Below, piece by piece: positions 6,722-12,269 of a DNA stretch of 12,417 nt (its first letter is position 1; each line of letters opens with the position of its first letter). The stretch lies in NCBI GenBank assembly GCA_035476635.1, contig DATILI010000195.1, positions 1 to 12,417 of the forward strand, written 5' to 3'. Made by a program: the position numbers and the translations under genes. This DNA comes from DATILI01 sp035476635 (lineage in GTDB: Bacteria > Pseudomonadota > Gammaproteobacteria > Burkholderiales > Burkholderiaceae_C). The notes under the pieces were generated by a model. It saw only the letters and a program-made list of their open reading frames with translations, was not told the origin of the DNA and made no database searches.

Positions 6722-7627
6722 ATGCCATCACCCGAACTCGTTGGTCTCATCGGCCTCGGCCTGGTCGGCAACGCCCTGGCCGCTCGGCTGGCCGAAGCCG
6801 GCTTTCAGCCTCTGGGCTATGACATCCGCGAAGAGGCACGGGATGCCTTTCACGCAATGGGCGGCCGCATCGCCGCATCGCCACGCGAGATCGGCAGCAC
6901 TTGCTCGCAGGTGGTACTGGCGGTGTTCGACAGCCAGGGCGTGCTCGATGCCGTGGAGGGACCATTGGGCCTGCTGCCCGGCCCTGCGCTGCGCGCCGTC
7001 ATCGACTGCTCGACCGGTACTCCGGAAGTTTTGCAAGCGCTGGCGCTGCGGCTGAAGGAGCGGAAGATCGACTTCATTGAAGCGCCGCTGTCGGGATCCA
7101 GCCAGCAGATTGCGTCCGGCGAGGCCACGCTCTTGCTGGGCGGATCCGCTGAGGCCGTGCAAGCCAGCGCTTCGCTGCTGGCCGCGCTGGCCCCGCGGCG
7201 TATCCATGTCGGCGGCACCGGCATGGGCGCGAAGGCCAAGCTCGCCACCAACCTGGTGCTGGGCCTGAACCGCGCCGCGCTGGCCGAGGGCCTGGTACTG
7301 GCCGAAACCATGGGCATTGCCCCGCCCGCCTTCATCGACCTGGTGCTGGCCACGCCGGCGCGTTCCGATGCGGCGCTGGCCAAGGGCGCCAAGATGGCAA
7401 GCGGCGACTTCACCGCGCAATCGCGCATCCGCCAGCACCTCAAGGACGTGGACCTCATGCTCGACCACAGCCAGGCCAGCGGGCAAAGACTGCCGCTGAC
7501 GGAAACCCATGCGGCGCTGATGCGCGCAGCCATCGCCGCGGGCGACGGAGAACTCGACAACGCGGCGATCGTGCGCCAGATCCGGCGCGAGAAGTCCGGC
7601 AACAACAGGAAGGCTCCCCATGCGTGA
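6722..7627 (+). CDS. 3-hydroxyisobutyrate dehydrogenase-family NAD(P)-dependent oxidoreductase
   Basis: 301 residues. The N-terminal Rossmann motif GLIGLGLVGNALAARL begins at residue 8. The substrate loop is APLSGSSQQIASGEATLLLGG (about 121-141), and the catalytic lysine region AKAKLATNLVLGLNRAALAEG places K173 and N177 where the family has its catalytic Lys and Asn. The beta-hydroxyacid dehydrogenase family includes 3-hydroxyisobutyrate, tartronate-semialdehyde (GlxR/GarR), L-threonate and 6-phosphogluconate dehydrogenases. The usual second glycine in the substrate loop is missing (SGSS rather than SGGxxGA), so it is not a textbook GlxR or MmsB. It starts 14 bp after the SDR gene without an obvious Shine-Dalgarno, and its last 8 nt overlap the isomerase-like gene. 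Reduction of a semialdehyde or oxidation of a hydroxyacid within the operon is inferred. Confidence 0.9.
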   Translation: MPSPELVGLIGLGLVGNALAARLAEAGFQPLGYDIREEARDAFHAMGGRIAASPREIGSTCSQVVLAVFDSQGVLDAVEGPLGLLPGPALRAVIDCSTGTPEVLQALALRLKERKIDFIEAPLSGSSQQIASGEATLLLGGSAEAVQASASLLAALAPRRIHVGGTGMGAKAKLATNLVLGLNRAALAEGLVLAETMGIAPPAFIDLVLATPARSDAALAKGAKMASGDFTAQSRIRQHLKDVDLMLDHSQASGQRLPLTETHAALMRAAIAAGDGELDNAAIVRQIRREKSGNNRKAPHA

Positions 7628-8498
7628 CTTCACACTGGACCACCACTGGCTCTCGATCAATACCGCCACCATCCGCCGCCAGCGCGGCGTCGACATGCCG
7701 CTGCCCGACATCATCGAAGCCTGCGCGAAACGCGGCATCCGCGCGATCTCGCCATGGCGTGACCAGGTAGCGGCTGCGGGGCTCGACACGGTCTCCAGGC
7801 TCGTCAAATCCCATGGCCTCGAACTCTCGGGCTACTGCCGCGGCGGCATGTTCCCTGCAATGGATGCCTCGGGCCTGAAGGTCGCGCGCGACGACAACCG
7901 CCGCGCCGTGGACGAAGCCTGCGAACTCAAGGCCGCCTGCCTCGTGCTGGTGGTGGGCGCCCTGCCCGGCGCGCTGGCCGGCAAGGCTCTGCACAAGGAC
8001 ATTGCCCTGTCGCGCGCCCAGGTGCACGACGGTATCGCGGAATTGCTGGAGTACGCGAAGTCAAACCGGATGCCGTTGGCCATCGAGCCCCTGCACCCCA
8101 TGTACGCAGCCGACCGCGCCTGCATCAATACGATGGAACATGCGCTCGACGTTTGCGACGCCTTGGACCCGCAGCGAACCGGCGCACTTGGCGTGGCGGT
8201 GGATGTGTACCACGTCTGGTGGGACCCGAAGCTGCAACAGCAGATCGAGCGCGCCGGCAAGGATCGCTTGCTGGCCTTTCATGTCTGCGACTGGCTCACG
8301 CCCACCACCGATCTGCTCAACGACCGCGGCATGATGGGCGACGGCGTGATCGACATCCCGAAGATCCGCGGATGGGTGGAAGCCCAGGGCTTCGCCGGCT
8401 ACAGCGAGGTGGAGATTTTTTCCACCGGCAACTGGTGGCAGCGCGACCACGCCGAGGTGCTGGACACCTGCATCGCGCGCCACCGCGGCGCGGTTTAG
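7620..8498 (+). CDS. Sugar phosphate isomerase/epimerase-like TIM barrel (xylose isomerase-like superfamily)
   Basis: 292 residues of the AP endonuclease 2 / xylose-isomerase-like fold (PF01261). Probable divalent-metal ligands are spaced as in the family: E156 in LAIEPLHP, D195 and H198 in VAVDVYHVWWD, H221 in LAFHVCDW, and E265 in YSEVEIFS. Early barrel residues are LSINTATIR and RGIRAISPWRDQV. Members isomerise or epimerise ketoses and keto acids, or dehydrate inosose-like compounds. The ATG at 7620 overlaps the previous gene by 8 nt and is preceded by AGGAAGG (7607-7613), a strong Shine-Dalgarno. It is the last gene of the operon, and the repeat/hairpin element begins right after its TAG stop. 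It is longer than hydroxypyruvate isomerase (about 260 residues) and I would not call it Hyi. The substrate is unknown. Confidence 0.9.
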   Translation: MRDFTLDHHWLSINTATIRRQRGVDMPLPDIIEACAKRGIRAISPWRDQVAAAGLDTVSRLVKSHGLELSGYCRGGMFPAMDASGLKVARDDNRRAVDEACELKAACLVLVVGALPGALAGKALHKDIALSRAQVHDGIAELLEYAKSNRMPLAIEPLHPMYAADRACINTMEHALDVCDALDPQRTGALGVAVDVYHVWWDPKLQQQIERAGKDRLLAFHVCDWLTPTTDLLNDRGMMGDGVIDIPKIRGWVEAQGFAGYSEVEIFSTGNWWQRDHAEVLDTCIARHRGAV

Positions 8499-8529
8499 GT
8501 TTCGCCGCCGGGCCGCCCCAAGGCGAAAC
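8499..8529 (+). terminator. Possible 3' hairpin of the catabolic operon
   Basis: An 8-bp perfect stem (8499-8506 with 8522-8529) around a 15-nt loop starts at the base after the TAG stop of the last operon gene. No U-rich tail follows, so classical intrinsic termination is doubtful; a processing or stability role is equally possible. Confidence 0.4.
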
Positions 8530-8580
8530 GCGGCCCCCTCGGGGGGCAGGGAGCTACACGAAGTGAGCGACCGTGGGGGC
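8499..8580. repeat. GC-rich intergenic repeat element with nested inverted repeats
   Basis: Fills the gap between the convergent operon end and the bactofilin gene. It contains GTTTCGCC (8499-8506) and its exact complement GGCGAAAC (8522-8529), then GCCCCC (8533-8538) facing GGGGGC both at 8542-8547 and at 8575-8580. A small CAC-GAA-GTG inverted repeat (8557-8565) lies between them. The block beginning GGGCCGCCCCAAGGCG and ending in a GTGGGGGC arm resembles an intergenic element I recall as abundant in Variovorax and Acidovorax genomes; this is recognition from memory. It may act as a bidirectional terminator or mRNA 3' stabiliser. There is no T tract on either strand. Confidence 0.6.
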
Positions 8581-8584
8581 GAGA

Positions 8585-9124
8585 CTAGGCCGTGTGAAGG
8601 GTCTCCGGCTTGCCCAGCGTCGCGCCCTTGGGCGGGGCGGTGCCAAAGACAATCTCGCCGGACAACTGGCCGCCCTCCTCGATCACGACCTTTCCGTAGC
8701 GGACCTTGCCGGTGACCTTGCCGGTCGAATAGATGACGAGTTTCTGCCGCACCGTCAGGTTGCCGTCGAACTTGCCGCGAATCTCGGCGATGTCGATTTC
8801 AGCCGAGCCGGAGAAGGCACCGCGCTCGGAAATCTGGATCACGCGCGAGTCCATCGTCGCTTCCACCGTGCCCTCGACCACCAGCGTGTCGCAATCGGTG
8901 ATCTCCACGCCCTTGAGCTTGATGTTGGGGCCGACAGTGAGCTTGCTTTCGTTTTCCTTGGCCGGTGTGGTGGCGGCGGAATCGGCACTGCTGGGTTGCG
9001 CCGGTTGAATCTGATTCGGGGGAGCCGGATTGATCGCCGGTGCCGAACTGGGATGCCCTTGGCGCAGGTTGAACGCCTCGGGTTCCTTGTCACGCTTGCC
9101 GAAATACGATGTTTGCAAGGCCAT
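8585..9124 (-). CDS. Bactofilin (polymer-forming cytoskeletal protein)
   Basis: 179 residues. The first 60 are low-complexity and rich in Pro, Ser and Ala (for example SSAPAINPAPPN), typical of a disordered bactofilin tail. Residues 61-160 form the bactofilin beta-helix (PF04519), seen as short regular strands with hydrophobic and glycine spacing: LTVGPNIKLKGVEI, LVVEGTVEA, VIQISERGAFSGSAEI, AEIRGKFDGNLTV, LVIYSTGKVTGKVRYGKVVIEEGGQLSGEI. Bactofilins polymerise without nucleotide into filaments at the inner face of the membrane and scaffold cell-wall or polarity factors. No M23 peptidase gene or other morphogenesis gene is adjacent in this window, although such neighbours are frequent. The start at 9124 is set by the strong GGAGAGGA upstream. 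The gene is convergent with the catabolic operon and probably unrelated to it. Confidence 0.9.
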   Translation of the reverse strand: MALQTSYFGKRDKEPEAFNLRQGHPSSAPAINPAPPNQIQPAQPSSADSAATTPAKENESKLTVGPNIKLKGVEITDCDTLVVEGTVEATMDSRVIQISERGAFSGSAEIDIAEIRGKFDGNLTVRQKLVIYSTGKVTGKVRYGKVVIEEGGQLSGEIVFGTAPPKGATLGKPETLHTA

Positions 9125-9129
9125 GGATT

Positions 9130-9137
9130 TCCTCTCC
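9130..9137 (-). promoter_or_regulatory. Shine-Dalgarno fixing the bactofilin start
   Basis: On the minus strand GGAGAGGA lies 5 nt before ATG 9124. It overlaps an in-frame TTG at 9139, which is therefore rejected as the start. Confidence 0.75.
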
Positions 9138-9230
9138 AAAAAAGTGATCGCCCATGGTACGGGCCGACTCTCTTACAAAGACCATCGCTAGCGCAACATC
9201 GGTAACCAAATGGGTGGTGGCTTGGCTCTC

Positions 9231-9683
9231 TCAAAGCAAGGGGAGATCGGCCTTCTTCAGCGTACGCAATACGAAGCTCGACTTGCTGTGGCGTATGCCC
9301 TTGATGCGATAGAGCTTCTCGCGCAGCAAGCGCTCGTAGTCACGCGTGTCGCGCACCGCGACGCGCAGCAGATAGTCGTAGTCGCCGGACACGAGATACG
9401 CTTCGATGACCTCGGGAATGCTGGCCAGCGTTTCGCCGAACTTCTCCAGCGTGTTGTCCGAGTGGCTGTCCAGCGTGACCTGCACCAGCACGGTGTCATT
9501 CAGATCCAGCGCCTGCGCGTTGAGGCGCACGGTGTAGCCCTCGATCACGCCGGACTCTTCCATCTTCTTGATGCGCCCCCAGCAGGGCGATGGGCTCAGG
9601 CCCGCGGCCAGGCCAATGTCTTGCAAACTGGCGCGCGCGTTTTGCTGAAGGGCCTTCAGTATTTTCCGGTCAATCTTGTCCAT
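9231..9683 (-). CDS. Lrp/AsnC-family transcriptional regulator
   Basis: 150 residues, full family length. The N-terminal winged helix-turn-helix is MDKIDRKILKALQQNARASLQDIGLAAGLSPSPCWGRIKKME (residues 1-42; SPSPCWGRI is the recognition helix). The RAM/AsnC ligand-binding and oligomerisation domain spans about 64-140, with YLVSGDYDYLLRVAVRD and the final IRHSKSSFVL strand. Such proteins form octamers that bind DNA and respond to amino acids such as leucine, alanine or lysine; the effector here cannot be read. The start at 9683 is set by the canonical MDKIDRKIL beginning. A perfect inverted repeat (9682-9702) covers the start codon and no Shine-Dalgarno is visible, suggesting strong autoregulation or a leaderless message. 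The 106 bp between its stop and the bactofilin start show nothing firm beyond the bactofilin ribosome-binding site. Confidence 0.93.
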   Translation of the reverse strand: MDKIDRKILKALQQNARASLQDIGLAAGLSPSPCWGRIKKMEESGVIEGYTVRLNAQALDLNDTVLVQVTLDSHSDNTLEKFGETLASIPEVIEAYLVSGDYDYLLRVAVRDTRDYERLLREKLYRIKGIRHSKSSFVLRTLKKADLPLL

Positions 9684-9702
9684 GCAGATGGATTATCTGC
9701 AT
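9682..9702. promoter_or_regulatory. Perfect inverted repeat over the Lrp/AsnC start codon, candidate autoregulatory site
   Basis: ATGCAGAT, a 5-bp spacer and ATCTGCAT form a flawless 8-bp dyad. The central 15 bp (9685-9699) match 10 positions of the E. coli Lrp consensus YAGHAWATTWTDCTR, including the CAG and CTG arms. Position at the start codon and family practice suggest binding by the encoded regulator; the assignment is inferred. Confidence 0.55.
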
Positions 9703-9706
9703 TTTC

Positions 9707-9735
9707 ATGATTTCTGGAATATTTTTTCTATTCAA
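9707..9735 (-). promoter_or_regulatory. Weak promoter candidate for the Lrp/AsnC gene
   Basis: On the minus strand TTGAAT (9735-9730) and AATCAT (9712-9707) are 17 bp apart, each matching four of six consensus bases, in an AT-rich patch that stands out from the surroundings. Transcription would start about 15-20 nt before the ATG, inside or next to the inverted repeat. Confidence 0.35.
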
Positions 9736-9835
9736 CGCAGTTTCTTGATGAAATCAGGAAGCAATTTCCAGGCTGTGCCGCGCATACTTCTCTTCATGCA
9801 AGCGCGCTTACCGGTGCGTTGGGTGCAAAGCAGAA

Positions 9836-9863
9836 ATCCCAGCGGGTTACCGCCCGCTGGGAT
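9836..9863 (-). terminator. Strong hairpin, probable leftward terminator
   Basis: ATCCCAGCGGG (9836-9846) pairs perfectly with CCCGCTGGGAT (9853-9863) around a 6-nt loop. Read on the minus strand the stem is followed by TTCTGCTTTG, a partial T tract; the plus strand has none. It would end leftward transcripts coming from the MFS gene, about 230 nt past its stop, before they reach the Lrp/AsnC gene. Confidence 0.55.
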
Positions 9864-9913
9864 GCTGATGTGAATTGGAGACGGCGCCGACACGGATCAC
9901 TGTCGATCTGCTT

Positions 9914-9940
9914 GGTGAGGTGGAAAAGTTCCGCTTCACC
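9914..9940 (+). repeat. 12-pair imperfect hairpin
   Basis: GGTGAGGTGGAA (9914-9925) can pair with TTCCGCTTCACC (9929-9940) across a 3-nt loop. Ten pairs are Watson-Crick and two are G-U if transcribed from the plus strand; on the minus strand those two become A-C mismatches. This mildly favours a plus-strand RNA. Confidence 0.45.
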
Positions 9941-9961
9941 GCCGTCACAGTCGACTCTACC

Positions 9962-10010
9962 GGTTGCAGCCGTACGCACAATAGGTTGCACGCCGACACA
10001 CGCTGTTGCA
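9962..10010. repeat. Three spaced copies of GTTGCA
   Basis: GGTTGCA occurs at 9962-9968 and 9984-9990, exactly 22 bp apart, and GTTGCA again at 10005-10010, 20 bp further, where it extends to the palindrome GTTGCAAC (10005-10012). Spacing near two helical turns is what a regulator binding one DNA face would need. Function unknown. Confidence 0.4.
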
Positions 10011-10011
10011 A

Positions 10012-10026
10012 CGTGAACTATTCACG
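10012..10026. promoter_or_regulatory. Inverted repeat, possible operator
   Basis: CGTGAA and TTCACG flank a 3-bp centre, a perfect 15-bp dyad abutting the GTTGCAAC palindrome. It resembles a dimeric repressor site in form, but no matching regulator is identified. Confidence 0.35.
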
Positions 10027-10092
10027 CTTTTCGCCACCTCGCCATGGCCATGGACAGGAGCGGCGCGAAGCCCTCGCTGCGCTGCTCGCCGT

Positions 10093-11340
10093 TCATGCCG
10101 CTACCAGCGCCGTTCGTCGGACCCGCCGTACATTGAAGGCGCTCGCAATCAGTACGCCCTGCACCAGCGCCAAGCCCAGCCATACGTTGCTGTAGCGCTG
10201 GTGGTCCATCAAGGTGCCGAAGATGAGAGGTGCAATCGCCTGGCCGATATCAAGGCCCGAGTACACCACGCCATAGACGCGGCCCGTCGCATTCTCCGGC
10301 GTGGAGCGCTTGACCAGCAAGTCGCGCGAAGGCCCGGCGATGCCGGAGGAAAAGCCCATTGCGCCGAATAGCACCGGCACCATCAGCGCGGGAAAGTCCG
10401 CGAAGCCCAGCACCAGCGCAATCATGGCGGCCACGCCGAAGCCGGCCCCCACGATGCGTTCGCAGCGCTCCGGATTGGCGGCCAGAAAACCGCCAATCAC
10501 CATGCCGCCGGCGCTGCACAGCATGTAGATCGTCAGGCACATCGCGGCCAGCGACACCGGCACCGCGTGCAGTTGGCGCGCGGCTTCGGGCGCAAAGGCC
10601 TGCACCACGCTGAGCGCCACGGCGTAGAAAAAGAAGAAGGCAAAGCACATCCAGACCGCGGGAATCTTCAGGAACTCCAGGTTGCCCGCGTGCGCGGTGC
10701 CGTGTGGCGCACCCTTCGGCGGCGCAGCCACTTCAAGCGAAAGCTTGTCGCGGTTGAACCAAAGAACCACCAGCACCACCACGGCCAAGGCGGCCGCGCT
10801 GGCCAGCGCCACGCGCCACGAAAACGCGATGGCAAGCGGCACCACCATGGCCGGCGCCAGCGCCCAGCCGAGGCTGCCGGTGATGCCATGCACGCTGTAG
10901 GCATGGCCCAGGCGCGGCGCGCTGACCTTGCGGTTGAGCAGCGTGTAGTCCACCGGATGGAACACGCCATTGCCGATACCCGCCACGACCGAGAAGCAGG
11001 CCATCATCCAGTAGCCCGTGCTCAGTGAAAAGCCAAACGCCGCCACAGCCAGCAAGGCCAGGCCGCCGAACAACACCGGGCGCGGACCAAAGCGGTCCAC
11101 CACGAAGCCCGAAAGCGCCTGCACTGCGCAGGAGACGACGAAGAACACCGTCATCAAAAAACCGAGTTCGGTATAGCTTGCGTTGAACTCGTCCTTGAGC
11201 CAGGGAAACAGCGGCGCCAGCAAGAGCTGGCTGAAATGGCTGATCATGTGGGCGATGCCGACCAGGCCGATCACGCCGGCGTCCTGCGCCAGGCTCACGC
11301 CGCCGGAAGCTGGCGCATTCAAGGTGGTTGATGTACTCAT
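10093..11340 (-). CDS. Major facilitator superfamily (MFS) transporter
   Basis: 415 residues with about 12 hydrophobic membrane segments, for example VFFVVSCAVQALSGFVV, PVLFGGLALLAVAAFGF, VALASAAALAVVVLVVLWF and VWMCFAFFFFYAVALSVV. The MFS motif A after helix 2 is GFVVDRFGPRPVL. GIGNGVFHPVDYTLL resembles the FHP segment of fosmidomycin-resistance (Fsr)-type and related exporters. A hydrophilic central loop (KLSLEVAAPPKGAPHG) separates the two halves. It sits in the inner membrane and may export a drug-like compound or import an organic acid; sequence does not decide. The gene is divergent from the cupin-AraC regulator across 77 bp, an arrangement like E. coli nimR-nimT. The ATG at 11340 begins a normal N-terminal tail; no strong Shine-Dalgarno is seen. 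Confidence 0.9.
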   Translation of the reverse strand: MSTSTTLNAPASGGVSLAQDAGVIGLVGIAHMISHFSQLLLAPLFPWLKDEFNASYTELGFLMTVFFVVSCAVQALSGFVVDRFGPRPVLFGGLALLAVAAFGFSLSTGYWMMACFSVVAGIGNGVFHPVDYTLLNRKVSAPRLGHAYSVHGITGSLGWALAPAMVVPLAIAFSWRVALASAAALAVVVLVVLWFNRDKLSLEVAAPPKGAPHGTAHAGNLEFLKIPAVWMCFAFFFFYAVALSVVQAFAPEAARQLHAVPVSLAAMCLTIYMLCSAGGMVIGGFLAANPERCERIVGAGFGVAAMIALVLGFADFPALMVPVLFGAMGFSSGIAGPSRDLLVKRSTPENATGRVYGVVYSGLDIGQAIAPLIFGTLMDHQRYSNVWLGLALVQGVLIASAFNVRRVRRTALVAA

Positions 11341-11369
11341 GGGCCGTATCGTAGTATTGCTCTCGCCTT

Positions 11370-11398
11370 CTGAAATGCGACAAAACGACAGCTTTCAG
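11370..11398. promoter_or_regulatory. Candidate operator between the divergent MFS and AraC genes
   Basis: In the 77-bp divergent spacer CTGAAA (11370-11375) and TTTCAG (11393-11398) form an inverted repeat, and inside it CGACA is repeated directly at 11378-11382 and 11386-11390. The AraC-type regulator is the likely binder because of position; the motif has no independent support. Confidence 0.35.
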
Positions 11399-11417
11399 CG
11401 AATTCCAGCCAATTGCC

Positions 11418-12236
11418 ATGCCACGCAGCCTGCACCCCCAATTCATGCCGGTGGGCGACACCGACCCGTTCACGCCGAGCCCGCAACGGCCGGTACGCGT
11501 GCGCGCCCGCTCGATGCCGGCCGATGCCCACTTCGAGCCGCACCGGCATGCCTGGGCGCAGTTGGCCTACTGCGCCACCGGCATCGTGCAAGTCACGGCC
11601 GCCACGCCCGATGAAGTGACCTACATCGTGCCGCCCTCGCGCGGGGTATGGATCATGCCCGGGGCATTGCACTCGATCAACGTGCTTGAAGCAGCCGAAT
11701 TTCGCACCCTCTACATCGATGCCAGTGTCACGCCCATCGGCTGGGCGGGGTGCCGGGTCATCGTGGTGTCGCCACTCTTGCGCGAGCTGATCCAGGCACT
11801 CGACACGCCAGCCTTGGCACCCCAGCGCGAAGCCATGCTCAGCAGCCTGGTGCAGGACGAACTCAGCCGCGCCGACACGCACGCCCTCGGTGTGCCGATG
11901 CCCCATGCGCAGACCGGCGACAAGCGCCTGCGCGCCCTGTGCGAAGCCGTACTGCGCGCGCCTTCGGAGCGCGCAACGCTGGCCGAATGGGCGGCCGACA
12001 TTGGTGCCAGCGAACGCACCGTGGCCCGGCTGTTTCGCGAAGAGCTCGGCACCAGTTACCAGCAGTGGCGCCAGCAGGCCATCCTGGCCCATGCCCTGCC
12101 CTTGCTGGCGCGCGGCACGCCGGTAGGCCAGGTGGCTGCCGCCAGCGGCTATGCAAGCGACAGCGCCTTCTCGGCCATGTTCAAGGCGGCGATGGGGCAA
12201 CCGCCGAGCCAGTTCCAGAGCCGCCAGGCAGGATGA
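11418..12236 (+). CDS. AraC-family transcriptional regulator with N-terminal cupin
   Basis: 272 residues. A cupin sensor domain spans about 25-105: EPHRHAWAQLAYCATG carries the metal or ligand-facing HRH at 42-44, and VPPSRGVWIMPGALHSI is the second cupin motif. The C-terminal double helix-turn-helix spans about 170-268: helix 1 ATLAEWAADIGASERTVARLFR, helix 2 TPVGQVAAASGYASDSAFSAMFK, ending GQPPSQF. This cupin-AraC layout and the VPPxRxVWIxPGxxH segment match the NimR-type group, whose members activate or repress a divergent MFS exporter gene, as here. The start at 11418 lacks a clear Shine-Dalgarno; an in-frame ATG at 11445 is a possible alternative that would remove nine residues and leave both domains intact. 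Confidence 0.9.
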   Translation: MPRSLHPQFMPVGDTDPFTPSPQRPVRVRARSMPADAHFEPHRHAWAQLAYCATGIVQVTAATPDEVTYIVPPSRGVWIMPGALHSINVLEAAEFRTLYIDASVTPIGWAGCRVIVVSPLLRELIQALDTPALAPQREAMLSSLVQDELSRADTHALGVPMPHAQTGDKRLRALCEAVLRAPSERATLAEWAADIGASERTVARLFREELGTSYQQWRQQAILAHALPLLARGTPVGQVAAASGYASDSAFSAMFKAAMGQPPSQFQSRQAG

Positions 12237-12269
12237 GCCGGTTCACCGCCCGTTACCAGGCACCGGCTC
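12235..12269. terminator. Possible bidirectional hairpin between convergent genes
   Basis: GAGCCGGT (12235-12242) and ACCGGCTC (12262-12269) are exact complements around a 19-nt loop. It overlaps the stop codon of the AraC gene and the end of the convergent transporter gene. No T tract follows on either strand, so terminator function is uncertain. Confidence 0.35.

Larger units (their letters stand above)
9684..10092. other. Gene-free, structure-rich intergenic region
   Basis: 409 bp between the MFS transporter's stop and the Lrp/AsnC start, both genes reading leftward. Short open frames exist on both strands, but none has a plausible start, a recognisable domain or the codon bias of the flanking genes. 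What stands out is structure: a perfect 11-bp hairpin (9836-9863), a 12-pair hairpin (9914-9940), three GTTGCA repeats (9962-10010), an inverted repeat CGTGAA-CTA-TTCACG (10012-10026) and the palindrome CCATGGCCATGG (10042-10053). The left 80 bp are AT-rich and hold the Lrp/AsnC control elements. It could be a 3' UTR, a small RNA locus or a regulatory region; I cannot tell which. Confidence 0.7.

Noticed and set aside
9672..9710. 12-codon leftward upstream ORF overlapping the Lrp/AsnC start
   Set aside because: It has no Shine-Dalgarno and no run of regulatory codons, so a leader-peptide role cannot be supported.
9794..9991. 65-codon leftward frame downstream of the MFS gene
   Set aside because: Spans both strong hairpins, has no ribosome-binding site and no recognisable motif.
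9875..10195. 106-codon rightward frame from a TTG in the structured region
   Set aside because: No Shine-Dalgarno at proper spacing, no recognised domain, and its second half is antisense to the MFS gene.
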